NCBI GenBank assembly: GCA_004369045.1
Contig: ML213504.1
Location: forward strand, 1,598,894 to 1,662,893
Direction of reading: 5' to 3'
DNA: 64,000 nucleotides
Origin: Heliocybe sulcata
Taxonomy: Eukaryota; Basidiomycota; Agaricomycetes; Gloeophyllales; Gloeophyllaceae
In this document: piece after piece, positions 11,339 to 22,400 of the stretch
Layout: every line of letters begins with the position of its first letter
Numbering within the stretch: position 1 is the stretch's first letter
Notes under the pieces: generated by a model
Databases searched by the model: none
What the model saw: the letters and a program-made list of their open reading frames with translations, nothing else
Told to the model about the DNA's origin: nothing
Made by a program: the position numbers and the translations under genes

Positions 11339-12759
11339 ATGACGACTACTGGAGAACACCCGCACTTTGTTTCTTTGGGAATGTTCATTATCGATGAGTT
11401 TGAGTACCTCGATGAGCATGGCCAGCCGACCGGCAGGACTCTATCACCTCAGGGAAGCCGCCCAACGTTCCCCTGCTCGTGCTAGTAACTCGACTTACGA
11501 TCTGATGCACAAATCAGATTGGCGGTGGAGGCACGTATGCCACTATTGGGGCTCGTATATGGTGCGTCAAATAGCATCCTTTGGCCGTTGGCATGATGCC
11601 CAACGTATCTGCCGGTGTCACCTTAGGCTGCCTGCAAAGAAAGTGGGCATGATCATCGACCGAGGAACTGACTTCGCCAACTGGATCCAAGATCGCCTCG
11701 ATTCATACGACCGGTCAATGTGGTTGTTCAGGGACCACGCAGATTGTGGTACGACTCGAGCTCTGAATTCCTACAGGGGAGATCTACGAGGGTATAGCTA
11801 TCATGTTTATCTGCGACGTTGGAGCCTCTGTGTGATAATATGCATCCAGTTTCAAATACCTGACACCCAGGATTCGCATTACTCCCCGGGATCTGACTGG
11901 CACTCCTCTTGCTCGGCCAACCACTTTGCACTTCATATGCTCGCCGTCCCGGGCCCTTGAGATTACATCTGAAGTGCGAGAAGAACGTGATTGGGATCCC
12001 ATCACAATCTATGAACCTATACCTGTCGGTATTGTTTGTGATACGGAGCAGCTTACCAGAATCTGAACGCATTGAAGGATAGATGCGTTCCTGAGGAACT
12101 TCCGGCTTTGCGCAAAGTACTTTCTGCCATTTGCATCCTGAGGTGCGTCTCATGCGTCCGGGTCATTCTTGCCTCATGCGCTCATGCGCCTGTTCGGATT
12201 CAAGCCCCAATGCAGAGGAAGCATTGTCTCTCCTGTCGATGCCTTCCCAGGTTTCTCGATCTACAGTGGAAGCAGCCGCTGCCAGATTCCTAGAGTACGG
12301 AGTAGGCACGGACGGCCAAGGGTCTGTAGTCATCAGGAGCGGAGCCCTCGGTGCCTATATCACGACCCGGCGGACAGGCGGTCGGTGGATTCCTGCGTTC
12401 TGGTCAGACAACACCGACAAAGTAGTCGACGTAACAGGTAATGAGTCATTCCTTGATATGTCTGGTCAAGACAACTAAAGCTGCGCCTGTAAGGCGCCGG
12501 CAATGCATTCCTGGGAGGACTAGGTGCAGGTCTCATGCTGACTAGCAACGATATCTACGAAGGTATGCGTTCGCAAGTGTTCCGGGGAAACATAAGATTT
12601 GAATATGGCACATACCCAGCTGCCCTGTATGCCACGGTCTCGGCGTCGTTCGTTATTGAACAGGAAGGACTGCCACTGCTCTCTTCCGAGACCAATCTAT
12701 GGAATAGCGACTCGCCCAAACGAAGACTAGAAAGGCTACGGGAGCAGATGGGTCATTGA
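11339..12759 (+). CDS. mak32: PfkB-family carbohydrate kinase, Mak32-like
   Basis: A ribokinase-fold kinase of the fungal Mak32 group. In yeast Mak32 affects maintenance of killer dsRNA; the substrate is unknown. The protein starts MTTTGEHPHFVSLGMFIIDEF, then IGGGGTYATIGARIWLP, VGMIIDRGTDF, MWLFRDH, TTRALNSYRGD, a fungal insertion, SPNAEEALSLL, GSVVIRSGALGAYI and the PfkB signature VVDVTGAGNAFLGGLGAGL, whose GAGNAF motif should hold the anion hole but shows Asn where most family members have the catalytic Asp. It ends EQMGH. The first intron (11453-11517) starts GGAAGC rather than GTAAGC; all other joins I checked are standard. Without that splice the frame stops at 11483. Confidence 0.85.
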
Positions 12760-12879
12760 GCGAGATAGAATAGATACTAATATACTGAGCAATGTGAGAC
12801 AGGGAGATACAATGTACAACAAGTTCGCTAGCATTACATTAGAATATATTTACGCGCAACGACAGTGAAGCGCTTGTTA

Positions 12880-13551
12880 TCATTGTCCCTGCTCGAACCT
12901 CGCGCGACTTGCAGCGAACAACTCTTGTTGTTTAGCGAGCAGCTCCTCTTCGGTAAGTCCAGATTGTTCGAACTTCGACACCTTCTTCTCTCGGTCCTGG
13001 GTGGAGTACATCTTAAACCAGCAGTCTTGGGACGCATAAGTAGTTCAACGTACCTTCTGCAACTGCTTGTGATCTTTCAGAACATCCTCCACTTCCGCTA
13101 GCATCGATTCGAAGCCTAGCCGCTAGTTTGCCCCTCGTATTAGATTAGGTCTTCCCTGCCTCTTCCCAATTCCTCACCTTCAATGCAGAGATAATGTGCT
13201 CCGGAGCAATTGTCTTCTTTGACTCTTGTTCGCAGATTTCGTTGGCCTCTGACGAAATTAGGTGGATGAATTCTGTGGCACGGGATGTGATCAGACCATG
13301 ACAGCCAGTGTAAACAGGAGGAAATCCGTTCACCTACACAGCATTCGATAACAAGATCTCTAGTCTCCTTCGCGCATGTTATATCGTTTGGTAACAGTTC
13401 TGAAAAGGCGAAGACTTCTGGATGAGGGCCCAGCCACAATTTCCACTCAATACCGGGACGCACCACTGATCATCTTTGTGACCGTTGCCTTTGGCAATGA
13501 TAGATCTTCATCGCTGCCAGGCACTACCGAGGGTCCCTCGCGGTCGGACAT
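12880..13551 (-). CDS. ncb2: NC2-beta / Dr1 transcription regulator
   Basis: This is the histone-fold subunit of Negative Cofactor 2, which binds TBP on promoters with NC2-alpha and limits TFIIA/TFIIB entry (family knowledge). About four exons join to MSDREG...SLPKATVTKMISELLPN, then ITCAKETRDLVIECCVEFI, HLISSEANEICEQ, KKTIAPEHIISAL and LGFESMLAEVEDVLKDHK. A charged C-terminal helix with ELLAKQQELFAASRARFEQGQ follows. Size and order match Dr1 closely, including the H2B-like fold and the LGF..Y/M segment. It is head-to-head with SmF, with only 124 bases between start codons. Confidence 0.95.
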
Positions 13552-13675
13552 GTTTTGCGTTTTGAGAGGACCGGAGTGAAACAGGCTTGAGACTTGCGTC
13601 GGTTCTTGTTGCTCGGCGCCCAACAGGTATAGCGGTTCCGGGGTCCACGTGCGCTCACCTTGTTCGACGACCACC
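13552..13675. promoter_or_regulatory. 124-base bidirectional promoter region between NC2-beta and SmF
   Basis: The two start codons face away from each other across 124 bases, so transcription of both genes must be driven from here or from inside the neighbouring transcription unit. No TATA-like element was recognised. Confidence 0.5.
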
Positions 13676-14153
13676 ATGTCCGCGGTACGTGCACTTTGTT
13701 GTTTTCAGCGTCTTATTTTGCTCAGTTGTTACTCTCGTTTGGACGGACAGGTAAACCCGGTGAACCCCAAGCCATTCATGCAGGAGCTCACTGGCAAGCC
13801 GGTCTTCGTCAGGCTAAAGTGGGGGCTCGAATACAAAGGTTTCCTGGTTAGCACGGATGGCTATATGAACCTTCAGGCAAGTCCTCAGTATTACTCTTGT
13901 GATACGGTTAATGACTGCGAGCATAGCTCGCCAACACGGAGGAGTTCCAGGATGGCCAGTCAAATGGAGCTTTGGGCGAAGTTTTCATCCGGTCAGTGAC
14001 TTCAGTGGTCCTTACCGCTTAGGGGAAACTGATAACTCGGCCGTTTTTAGGTGCAATAACGTTCTATACATTATAAGTTTACTCCCGCTTGTAACCAAGA
14101 GCTCCGAAGCTGACATGCCATTCGACCTTTACAGGGAGGCCCCGCCAGAATGA
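13676..14153 (+). CDS. smx3: Small nuclear ribonucleoprotein F (SmF)
   Basis: Sm-ring subunit of the U1, U2, U4 and U5 snRNPs, acting in nuclear pre-mRNA splicing. Five exons (13676-13684, 13751-13876, 13927-13991, 14051-14072, 14133-14153) give 80 residues. Sm1 is [26 protein letters not shown], including the G and the DGYMN RNA-contact loop; Sm2 is [13 protein letters not shown]. The tail then reads REAPPE. Intron 2 (13877-13926) begins GC. The last intron, chosen because it restores the expected YIRE tail, begins AT and ends AC (14073-14132). It is 60 bases long and stop-free, so its retention would add 20 residues in frame. Confidence 0.93.
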
Positions 14154-14526
14154 GCCCCAGTAGGCTTGTTCAAAAGGAGACAACTTGAAGCAGTAAGCAT
14201 GTTGCTCCATGATACAGAGTACGCTCTGGCTTTGATCCTGTGGTGGCCCTCTGTGTAGTCGCTTGTCCATTTGTCAGTTCCGATGTAAGTTGGGACGTAT
14301 GTATAGATGGATATACGTCGCTGAAACTCTCGAATAATTGCCCCACGACCTTGCACCGAGCTCTTGTATTCTGCGATTTGCTGCGAATGCAATAAGCAGA
14401 TGTGCGAGCTACTATCTCGAAGTTGTAGTATACTGCAGGCATCCCGCCACAAGCTTGTCTTCTTGCCGATGGCAAACTTACGCTTGTTACGCACGCGTGT
14501 CTGGACACGATCGCGGATGGCTGCCT

Positions 14527-15752
14527 ATGGCTGCTTTCACCTTGACCAACGCGTCCCACATCCTGCGAGGTACTGGTCTTCGTTGTTCGACGCAACGACG
14601 AACGCTCTCACTATGGTCAACTGCACTGCTCAATTCCACACAACGTGCCGCATGCCCGAAACTGAGTGAAAATGTCCTGCGACGAACACTACCGACTCTT
14701 GTACAGAGTCGTCCCATCAGTACTCCGTCCAAAATCCTTCAGTTTGTGAAGACGGATGTATGGGGGGCGACGCACAGAAGTGGTTACGGACGAGTACCAC
14801 CGCCTCCTCGTCGACGTTCTCTGTTCTCTGCAGCGCGGGACTTTATTGACTCACTACCTTCGGGCTTGTTTACTTGGGGCATCCTGGCCTTGAATGGTGT
14901 TGTATTGCTGGCATGGGCTTATGCAAATGACCTGGCCGTAAGTGTGCTTGCGGTATATTCTATGGTATGCGCTGAAGATTATATTCGTTTCAGAGATATC
15001 AACGTGATCATGTGTGGCTGAAGTGGATGTACGACAACTTTCTTGTCAGCATGCATAACGTCAAGGAAGGGCGAATGTGCGTATCCTGTCCCTCTCAAAA
15101 TCAAGACTTGCACTGACCATATCGAACATTGTAGTTGGACGGTTCTAACCTGCTGTTTCTCCCATCAAGAGCCGATGCACTTCACTATAAATGCCTTCAC
15201 ATACTACTTCATGGCACCCGTCGTCATTGCTATAGTCGGGAACGCCTCCTTCCTGGCGTTGTATCTCGGAGGTACGTGTACTTCTGAGCGCCAAGACGTT
15301 CGCAATTCAGACTCGTGCCACAGGCGGTATAATGTCGAGTTGTCTCAGTCTGCTCTTCGGCCAGCAAATCAGGCATAAAGATGTGCCTTCGCATGGAGCG
15401 AGTGGTGCGTTTAAGCCTCCACAGTTTACCCTATCTTCTTGAGAACCGTTCATGGCTATCCAGGTGCTATCTACGCAGTGCTCTCTTTCTTTGCATGCGT
15501 TGCTCCGACAGCTCAATTGGCCATATTCGGCATCGTTCCTTGCCCAGCTTGGGTGGTTGTTGGAGGACTTTTCTTATATGATGGATGGCTCTCGATCCAG
15601 GGCGGGGTGAGTGCATTGTTTCTCATCCTGGATGGTGGTTTTCCAATCAACGTGCATACTAGAGTGTCAGAACCGACAACGCAGGTCATGTCGGCGGAAT
15701 GCTGGCAGGTGTGGGGTACTACGTCCTGAAGAGAATGGGTATGCGGTTGTGA
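14527..15752 (+). CDS. pcp1: Mitochondrial rhomboid protease (Pcp1/PARL-like)
   Basis: Intramembrane serine protease of the inner mitochondrial membrane; its yeast relative processes Mgm1 and Ccp1. It is multi-exon. The N-terminal ~75 residues are basic and Ser/Thr/Arg-rich (targeting sequence), followed by a hydrophobic segment (LFTWGILALNGVVLLAWAYAND). The rhomboid core follows: WTVLTCCFSHQEPMHFTINAF, then SCLSLLFGQQI, the catalytic motif HGASGAIYAVLSFF (Ser in GASGA) and the catalytic His in AGHVGGMLAGV. Both members of the Ser-His dyad are present. The last residues KRMGMRL assume no further intron; a tail created by splicing at the GTATGC just before the stop cannot be excluded. Confidence 0.92.
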
Positions 15753-16397
15753 GCTTCATGTCAGCATATTTGAACATCTTCATTCATCTTGGTAGTCGGC
15801 TGTCGATGAATTTGCAAGGGACGGCAATATCGTGTTCTGGAAGGTGTCAATATACTCATGCCGTACATCCCCTGTTGCTTCGTGCCGCACAAGTGAAGTT
15901 CGTGAGGTACCACTGTCTCGACCAGTACTTCTTGTTACCCCATGAGACAACATTAGGCAAGTTAACGGTATCTTGTTCCTGAAGCATCATTTTATACTAG
16001 GACGAGAGCTGTACACATACACACTTCCACCTGCGACACGCGTGGCCTACACTACGAAGCGAATAACAGACTGGGACGTCAAGTTTGTCTGAACACTGAA
16101 AGCACGATACAAAAGAATGGTGGTTTTCTGTAAGCTTATAATCATAAATAGCAGAAAGGAAAGCAGTGGGGGAGAGGACCAAAACTACCACGAATGTCCG
16201 TCTTGAGTCCTAAAGAACCCCAAGGACACAATACACCCTGATAAGAGCCCAGCCAGCAATTCACGCGTGAAAAGGAAAGTGGATTGGAGGTGGTATGGTG
16301 TAACAAACAAGAAAAGTCATACAACCGACACCTCCAATCGTGTACGCATCAGCCACTCGTTCCGACATTGTGTAGGTAAAATGACTTGCACGCCTTC
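15753..16397. other. Intergenic stretch between convergent genes
   Basis: Lies between the stop of the rhomboid gene and the stop of the minus-strand Gln/Ser-rich gene. No further coding signal was seen; expected content is two 3' untranslated regions. Confidence 0.45.
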
Positions 16398-17929
16398 TCA
16401 AAAGGCTTCCACCTCCCGCCTCTCCCGCGCACCCATGAGCATCTCGAGGCCCCCGATGGCCTTCCTCCTGATCCTGGTCGCGAAGTTCTTGGGGCCAAGC
16501 TCATCAGCACCCGAGGGCGGCCCACGGGGCTGCCGAACGGGTTGACTGGCCATCCGGTGGCTTGCAACAGTCTGAGGAGCAGGACCCTGAGGGATGGGTC
16601 TGCCGATGCCGAGTCCCTCGTAGAGCTTCTTCGACGCCTCCTCGCGCGGCGAAAGAGGCGGATTGCTTCCATGGGAGGAGGAAGAGTGGGGTGGGGTTAA
16701 GGGAGATAACTGCGGTGAGCCCGCGCCGCCCGACCTGGACGAAGTAGTAGACGAAGAGTCGTCTTCGGCCTCGTTACCCTCAGTGGTATCGATTTGAACG
16801 GCCGGAAGAGATTGCTGCACCGCCATACCGAATTGCAAAGGCTGAGGGCGAGTCTTAGACTGCGGGGCCTGGTTTGGAGGAGGGGAGACCCGGTCACTAG
16901 GCGGCGGGCTGACTTTGACGTTGGGCAACGATGCCACTCTGTTACCACTCAGAACTGAGTTGTTGTTGCCTCCACGCCTCCAAGAGCTGGCAGCGTCGGA
17001 CTTCGAAGGCGCAGGAGCAGGAGCAGGAGCAGCACCTTCATTGTTCAAGTTGTTAGAAATCAGGCTCCCAAGCGAAGTTCCACCACTGATGACGGTGGTA
17101 CGCCCCGGAGTAGCGGGAGGGACGTTGTTGCTAACCTCCTGCTCATCGTTGTACCGTGGCGTAATGAGGGACGCCATCCGACCGCCGAACTTGCCGCCTA
17201 GGGCTGCGGTCATCGGAACCTGATCGTCACCACCACCAAGATGACCTTTCATCTGCTGATCTTGGGTAGCCCGGCGCATCTGCGCGTTCATCGCCGCCGA
17301 ACGAAGATCAAAGGAAGTAGTACTGGGAGCAGCCGTCGCAGGAGGATTAAACTGAGCGCTTGCACGGCGACCATTCTGCGCCTGCTGTTGGCGTTGAACC
17401 TGGGCCATCAACTCAGCCTGGTACTGCTGAGCCTGCAAGGCCTATTTCCGCAGACATTGATCAGAATCAATAATCTTATCAGACAACGTTGAATACCGAC
17501 CTGGAGACGAATGATCTCCATCTGGACCATCTGCATCTGGATCGCCTGCGCCTGGGCTTGAGCCTGCATATCTCGGACACCGAAACCGGTTGCACTCATC
17601 GGGAAGCCACCGTTGTTCGTCTGCGTGTGGCCCTGCTGTTGCGAAAAACGATTGTTGGGGCCATCAACTGCAGCTGTCAGCGGCTGCTGACGCCTGTTGG
17701 AATAGTTCCCAGGGTTGATGTAGAGGTTCTGGGCGACCATGTCAGAGAGCTCGTCTTCCTCGTCTTCGGGAGGGTATACTGCAGCGTTGAAGCGGGGGAT
17801 GTTGAAAGACCCGCCTGGGGCCGCGGTATGCGGGATATGCTGCACCGGGCTCGAGGACGAGCGGACGCCGCCAGTACGGAGACCAGACAGCAGAGAAGCG
17901 CGGGGGTTGGGAGCAGGAGTCGTAGCCAT
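16398..17929 (-). CDS. Gln/Ser/Pro-rich protein of unknown function
   Basis: Two exons separated by a short intron around 17443-17500 give about 490 residues. I do not recognise a named domain. Visible features are an ordered N-terminus (NPRASLLSGLRTGGVRS), an acidic stretch PPEDEEDELSDMVAQNLYI, a long Gln/Met/Ala-rich region with likely coiled coil (MQAQAQAQAIQMQMVQMEI continuing into QAQQYQAELMAQVQRQQQ), a disordered Ser/Pro middle, and a conserved-looking basic C-terminus FATRIRRKAIGGLEMLMGARERREVEAF. The ordered ends around a disordered middle suggest a scaffold or RNA-associated protein, but that is only inference. Confidence 0.75.
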
Positions 17930-18596
17930 TGCTTCGGAAGTAGCTTAGGGAAAGGAAGATAAGAGGAGACGAGGGCAGATTATGATATTAAACAGTGGAC
18001 GACTGGAGTGGAATACAGCTTTAGACCGAGCAACCGCGGTTGTCAGCCGAGTTCGGACTCGAACGGTCTCGATTGCACTCACTTGTGGGCAGCAAAGTCT
18101 TTTAGAACACAAAGCGGACAGCAATTGCGTGGAGGGCTTGCTCTTCGAGTGAGCTTGTCGCGGCGACGTGTAGACGCTGTGGGGTGGTGTGCTGAGGAGG
18201 AACGGAGACGGCGAGCTGACTTCAGGCGGAGAAAAAGACGGGTTTCGAGAAGATTTTATATAATATAGAAGAGCTTATGTTTCGAGACGAGAAAGTGAAG
18301 ACAGTCCACAGAAAACGAGAATACGGCCACCAACGACAAGTCTCAAGCAGAGAGCGGTCTGACGAGTTGAGTGTTATGCACCGCCCTATCTCCTTCTGAC
18401 CCGGGTCACCCCCTTCGGGGTCTGCCGCAGTAACAGAGGAGTGGCTACTGTCCTAATCTTGTTTTGAGGCCTCGTGCTCTGCCAACTCTCCATGGGTCGT
18501 CTCGTGAACAATAAGACTGTATTCCTGATACAATTTATGCTCCAGAAACACGATCTTAATCTACATGGCAGCCAGCACCCCCTTTCAACTTGCCTT
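17930..18596. other. Intergenic: upstream of the Gln-rich gene, downstream of TRAPPC2
   Basis: Both flanking genes are on the minus strand, so this holds the promoter and leader of the Gln-rich gene and the 3' end of TRAPPC2. The open frames here are short and unconvincing. Confidence 0.4.
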
Positions 18597-19330
18597 TCAC
18601 AGACACTTCTTCGCGCTGGCACGCACTCTGCTATCGAATACTGGACTCCGAATGGGCGTATGCATCGTGTGGAACGGATTTAGCATCGTCTGTGAATGCA
18701 TTAGAATATCCGGAACGGAACATGTCCACGTCGTTCCGTCTTGCAAGTGCAATATCGTGAGCCGACTCACTTTGACATACAGCTCCCACACCTCGTTGAA
18801 GAAGGATCTGATACCCTCATCGTTTTTGGCTTCGTGTAGCAGTAAAAACTTGAAATCTGACGGTCACAGATCAAGCACGCCTGAGTGGGATTCGAGGTAA
18901 AATATGCCGCTCTTACTTCCAGGAGTAATGAAAGCCGACACGGTCCATTCATTGAATTTGTCCACGGACTTCAGATACCTGTAACGCCATCGACATAGAA
19001 GTAGACACCGCAGACAGAAAGGACGAACATGGCACTATCTCTCCTCATCACCTCCTCGATTACGTCCAAACTCGCGTTGGCGATCATTTGAATAACGTGT
19101 CTATCCTGTCCTCCGCCCAGCCGGACTGCACCGGCCTGTGGATGATGTGCTTGCGTCGCGCTTGAAGCACCAGATAGAGCTGTCAGGGTCCCGGCGAATG
19201 CAGAGGTCGACCAGGACGGCAAGTTTGACGATAATGGCGATGCCGTGCTCTGTGTCGGCTTTGAGGAGTAATGAGTAAGACTGTAGAGAGGCGTGTCCGT
19301 CGGCGAGAGCAGAAATAAGTGGTGCGACAT
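18597..19330 (-). CDS. trs20: TRAPP complex subunit 2 (sedlin/Trs20)
   Basis: Longin-fold subunit of the TRAPP tethering complexes, acting at ER-Golgi and Golgi traffic as part of the Rab1 exchange factor. Multi-exon. The start MSHHLFLLSPTDTPLYS gives the first longin strand. A Ser/Thr-rich insertion (about 50 residues, longer than the usual 10-15) follows, then VIQMIANASLDVIEEVM, MYLKSVDKFNEWTVSAFITPG, KFLLLHEAKNDEGIRSFFNEVWELYVK, MNPFHTMHTPIRSPVFDSRVR and the C-terminus ASAKKCL. The late NPF..P...I.S..FD..VR block is diagnostic for sedlin. Divergent from CLASP. Confidence 0.95.
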
Positions 19331-19477
19331 CGCGGAAAGAGTAGTCCGGAGCAAGTACTGCTAGTGTATCCGAGCCATCATGCATCAAGTGATCGGTACG
19401 CGTGGCAGCAGTGGCGGAACGTTGAACATGGCTTGGAGGGTCGAAGACGCGTCGAACTCTACTCTCTTTCCGCCGCC
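19331..19477. promoter_or_regulatory. 147-base bidirectional promoter region between TRAPPC2 and CLASP
   Basis: Short spacer between two divergent start codons. No motif was singled out. Confidence 0.45.
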
Positions 19478-22400
19478 ATGGACGTCGACGACTCGACATT
19501 GAGCAGACTCGTCAACCAGTGCAAAGCGGGTGGTAAGCACTCTACCTCCCACAATCAACAGTACCCGGATCCAATAACCTTTCCTGCAAGACGTGGACGC
19601 GAAAATAGATGCCGTCACCAAGCTGCAGGCTGAGTTTGAGAACGGTGCAGAGGTAAGTGTTCAGTGCAGGTCGTATTTCTACTGGCAGCTTATAATCTGT
19701 GCAGATTAACGACCCCGATGCGCTGATTACTGCTCTCAAAGCCTGTTTACGAATATCCAATCAACACCTTACGACTGCGACTCTATCAGCTCTACCACCT
19801 CTTCTACCTATCCTAATATCTCGTTCGGTCCTGTCACGGCAGGCCAATGCAGTGTCTCCCGCAACCTCTACTTCATCGTCTGCGTCATCCGTAATCGACG
19901 CCTACACCCTTCGCCAAGTGCTCATCGCGTTTCTGCCCTCACCAGGTGTAATCGACAGACTGGGCGATAGCCGAGAAAGGGCGAGAGACAAGGCGAGGGA
20001 GACACTAGTCATCTTAGGAGGAATGGCATTTCGGTCGGGCAGCGCATCGCTCGCGAAGTCGCGAGACGGCAAAGGCTCGGACACGCCCCTGCAGATCTTC
20101 GAGCGTTTCCTGAAGGACGGCGGGTTCGGGAGCAAAGTCTGGCGAGTACGTGAACAGGTATGTATTGGTCTTGGCGCTATGTGTGCCAGATCGTGCTTAT
20201 GACGCATTCCTTCCAGTCCATCCTTACACTGGTCCACATCCGCCGCAGCCATCATCTCTTCCCCCTCCGAGCGTATATCACTCCTCTAGTTGCCGTTCTC
20301 GAAGACGGGGACGCGAACGTCCGTGAGTGCGCGAAGCAGTCGGTCGTGGAGCTCTTCACTGGACCCGGTATCACGGACGCTGCACGCTCCGACCTCAAGA
20401 AGGAGCTAACAAAGCAGAATGTCCGCAAACAGACCGCTGACAACATCCTAACCAAAGTTCTATCAGGCGGGGCCGGGATGGCTAGCGGTGCCCAGAGTGA
20501 GACCGGGTCTGAGGATGGGGACCTGCGTTCCACGGGGCCTGCTGGCAAGACACCCTATGTCCCACCCAGTTTGGCATTGATGAATCGGAGCAAGAGCCAG
20601 CCTGTGAGCTCGTCGTCGACGTCTAGGGTGGTGAGTCAGACGAGCAGCGGGATCCCAAGTCGATCGCAGAGTCGCGCTGCGATGGTGGTGAGCCCCCCGC
20701 TTCCTATATCTACACCGGGCGAGAATAGCAGCGCCGCGGATGTCAAGCCTGTCTATGTGAGTGAGCTCGGCCCATTGCTGATTGCTTGTGATCACACATG
20801 TTTAGATGGCTTCGGCTCGGGATCTCGAAAACGAATTCGCCGGCATGGAGAAACCGTTCGACGGCAAAGAGACGGAGCACAACTGGATCCTTCGAGATCG
20901 CGCTATCACTCGCGTCCGCGGTATGATAAAGGCTGAGGTGTATGTCCAGTACTCCGACACGTTCTTCTCCCACCTCAAGCAATTTCTTAATTGGTCGATC
21001 AAAACCGTAGGTGGCCATCTCGTTACATCACCGTATATAGTGCATTCATCATTTGACCCTCTAGCTTCTCAGTCTCCGAACGACTGTAGCGTTGAACACC
21101 TGTTCGCTGTATTCGGAGCTTGCGTTTGCGCTCGGGCCAGCTCTGGATTCCTACAGTGACATCCTATATATCAACCTCCTCAAGATGGCGAGTCTGACCA
21201 AAAAAATTGTCGCCCAGGGGTCTCAGGACACCGTCACATCACTCATGGAGCATACGTCAGCACAACCGCGACTAATCATCCCGCTTCTATGGACAACACT
21301 TCAAGACAAGAATGTACAAGCGCGTGTATATGCTATCGGGCATGTCAAAACGTACCTCGAGATTCACGCAGCACGTTCAAAGCATGCTATTGAAGCCATC
21401 GGTGGCCACGACACGCTGGAGAGGTGTGTGAAGAAGGGTCTCATAGACCAAAACCCTGGTGTACGGACGGGAAGTCGAGCGTGTTTCTGGTCCTTCGAGG
21501 CTGTATGGCATGACAGGGGTCAAGCTATCCTGGCAGCCTCAGATGGAACCGTCCGAAAGGCGCTGGAAAAGGACTGTCCAAACACCCAAGCAGCGGCGGC
21601 TATTTTACCTCCGAAGACCCCTGTAGCAAAGAAGAGCAGTGTCGCTGCGGCAATTGCTGCTACGAGGGCCAAAGCCAAGGCGGTAGCTACGGCCCCGCCG
21701 ACCCTTCGGCACCAGGCGACATCGACCGCCCATGCCGTAAGAGCCACTTCGCCACCTGCCAATGCCCACAGGCCTATCTCTCCTAGCTCTAGCTATCCAG
21801 TATACACTGGGAGAGCTGCTTCACCCCTTGGGACGCCATCGTCGCCGCCACGGTCCCGGGTTATATCCACTGCGACTGTGCGTGGTATGGGACGCTCCGT
21901 GAGCCAACCCAGCGTACCTGGGTCACAGCACGTCCGGACTGCGTCAGGACCAGAGGGGAGGGCAGCCTCGCCTACATCACCGACCCAGATTGTGGACACT
22001 TTCGGCAGGAAGCGTGGCTCGCCACTGGGATCGCCAACGGGCAGCGGGAGAGGCTTGCCTGAGCTGAGGAAGGCGATGCAGACGGCGCTGCCTGGATCGC
22101 CGGAGAGTACGACGTCGACCCCCGGAAGTGGAAGGGGCTCACTTGAGTTGAGAAGGGCAATGCAGACGGCGTTGCCTTCTTCGCCGGAGAGCACTACGGG
22201 ATATTCGTCCCATGGGACGCCACTGACGACTGGGAGGCCTACACCAGGAAATACAAGGGCTGTGCTGTCCTCTGTCGTTCCTGCTGCGACTGGCAGGCAG
22301 TCGCTCTTGATGTCGAGAATGAATGGCACCGTGGATGACGACTCGTTGCTGCTGGCCACGAAGATCCCTGTCCCGGAGGACGATGAGGATGATATGGCGA

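Noticed and set aside
9888-12759. A secondary-metabolite cluster around the phosphopantetheinyl transferase
   Set aside because: No PKS, NRPS, terpene synthase, P450 or transporter gene is nearby; neighbours are an F-box protein, a PfkB kinase and NC2-beta.
15753-15980. Possible extra exon of the rhomboid gene (SAVDEFARDGNIVFW in another frame)
   Set aside because: The only good donor before the stop (GTATGC) does not join it in phase, and rhomboid proteases commonly end near this point.
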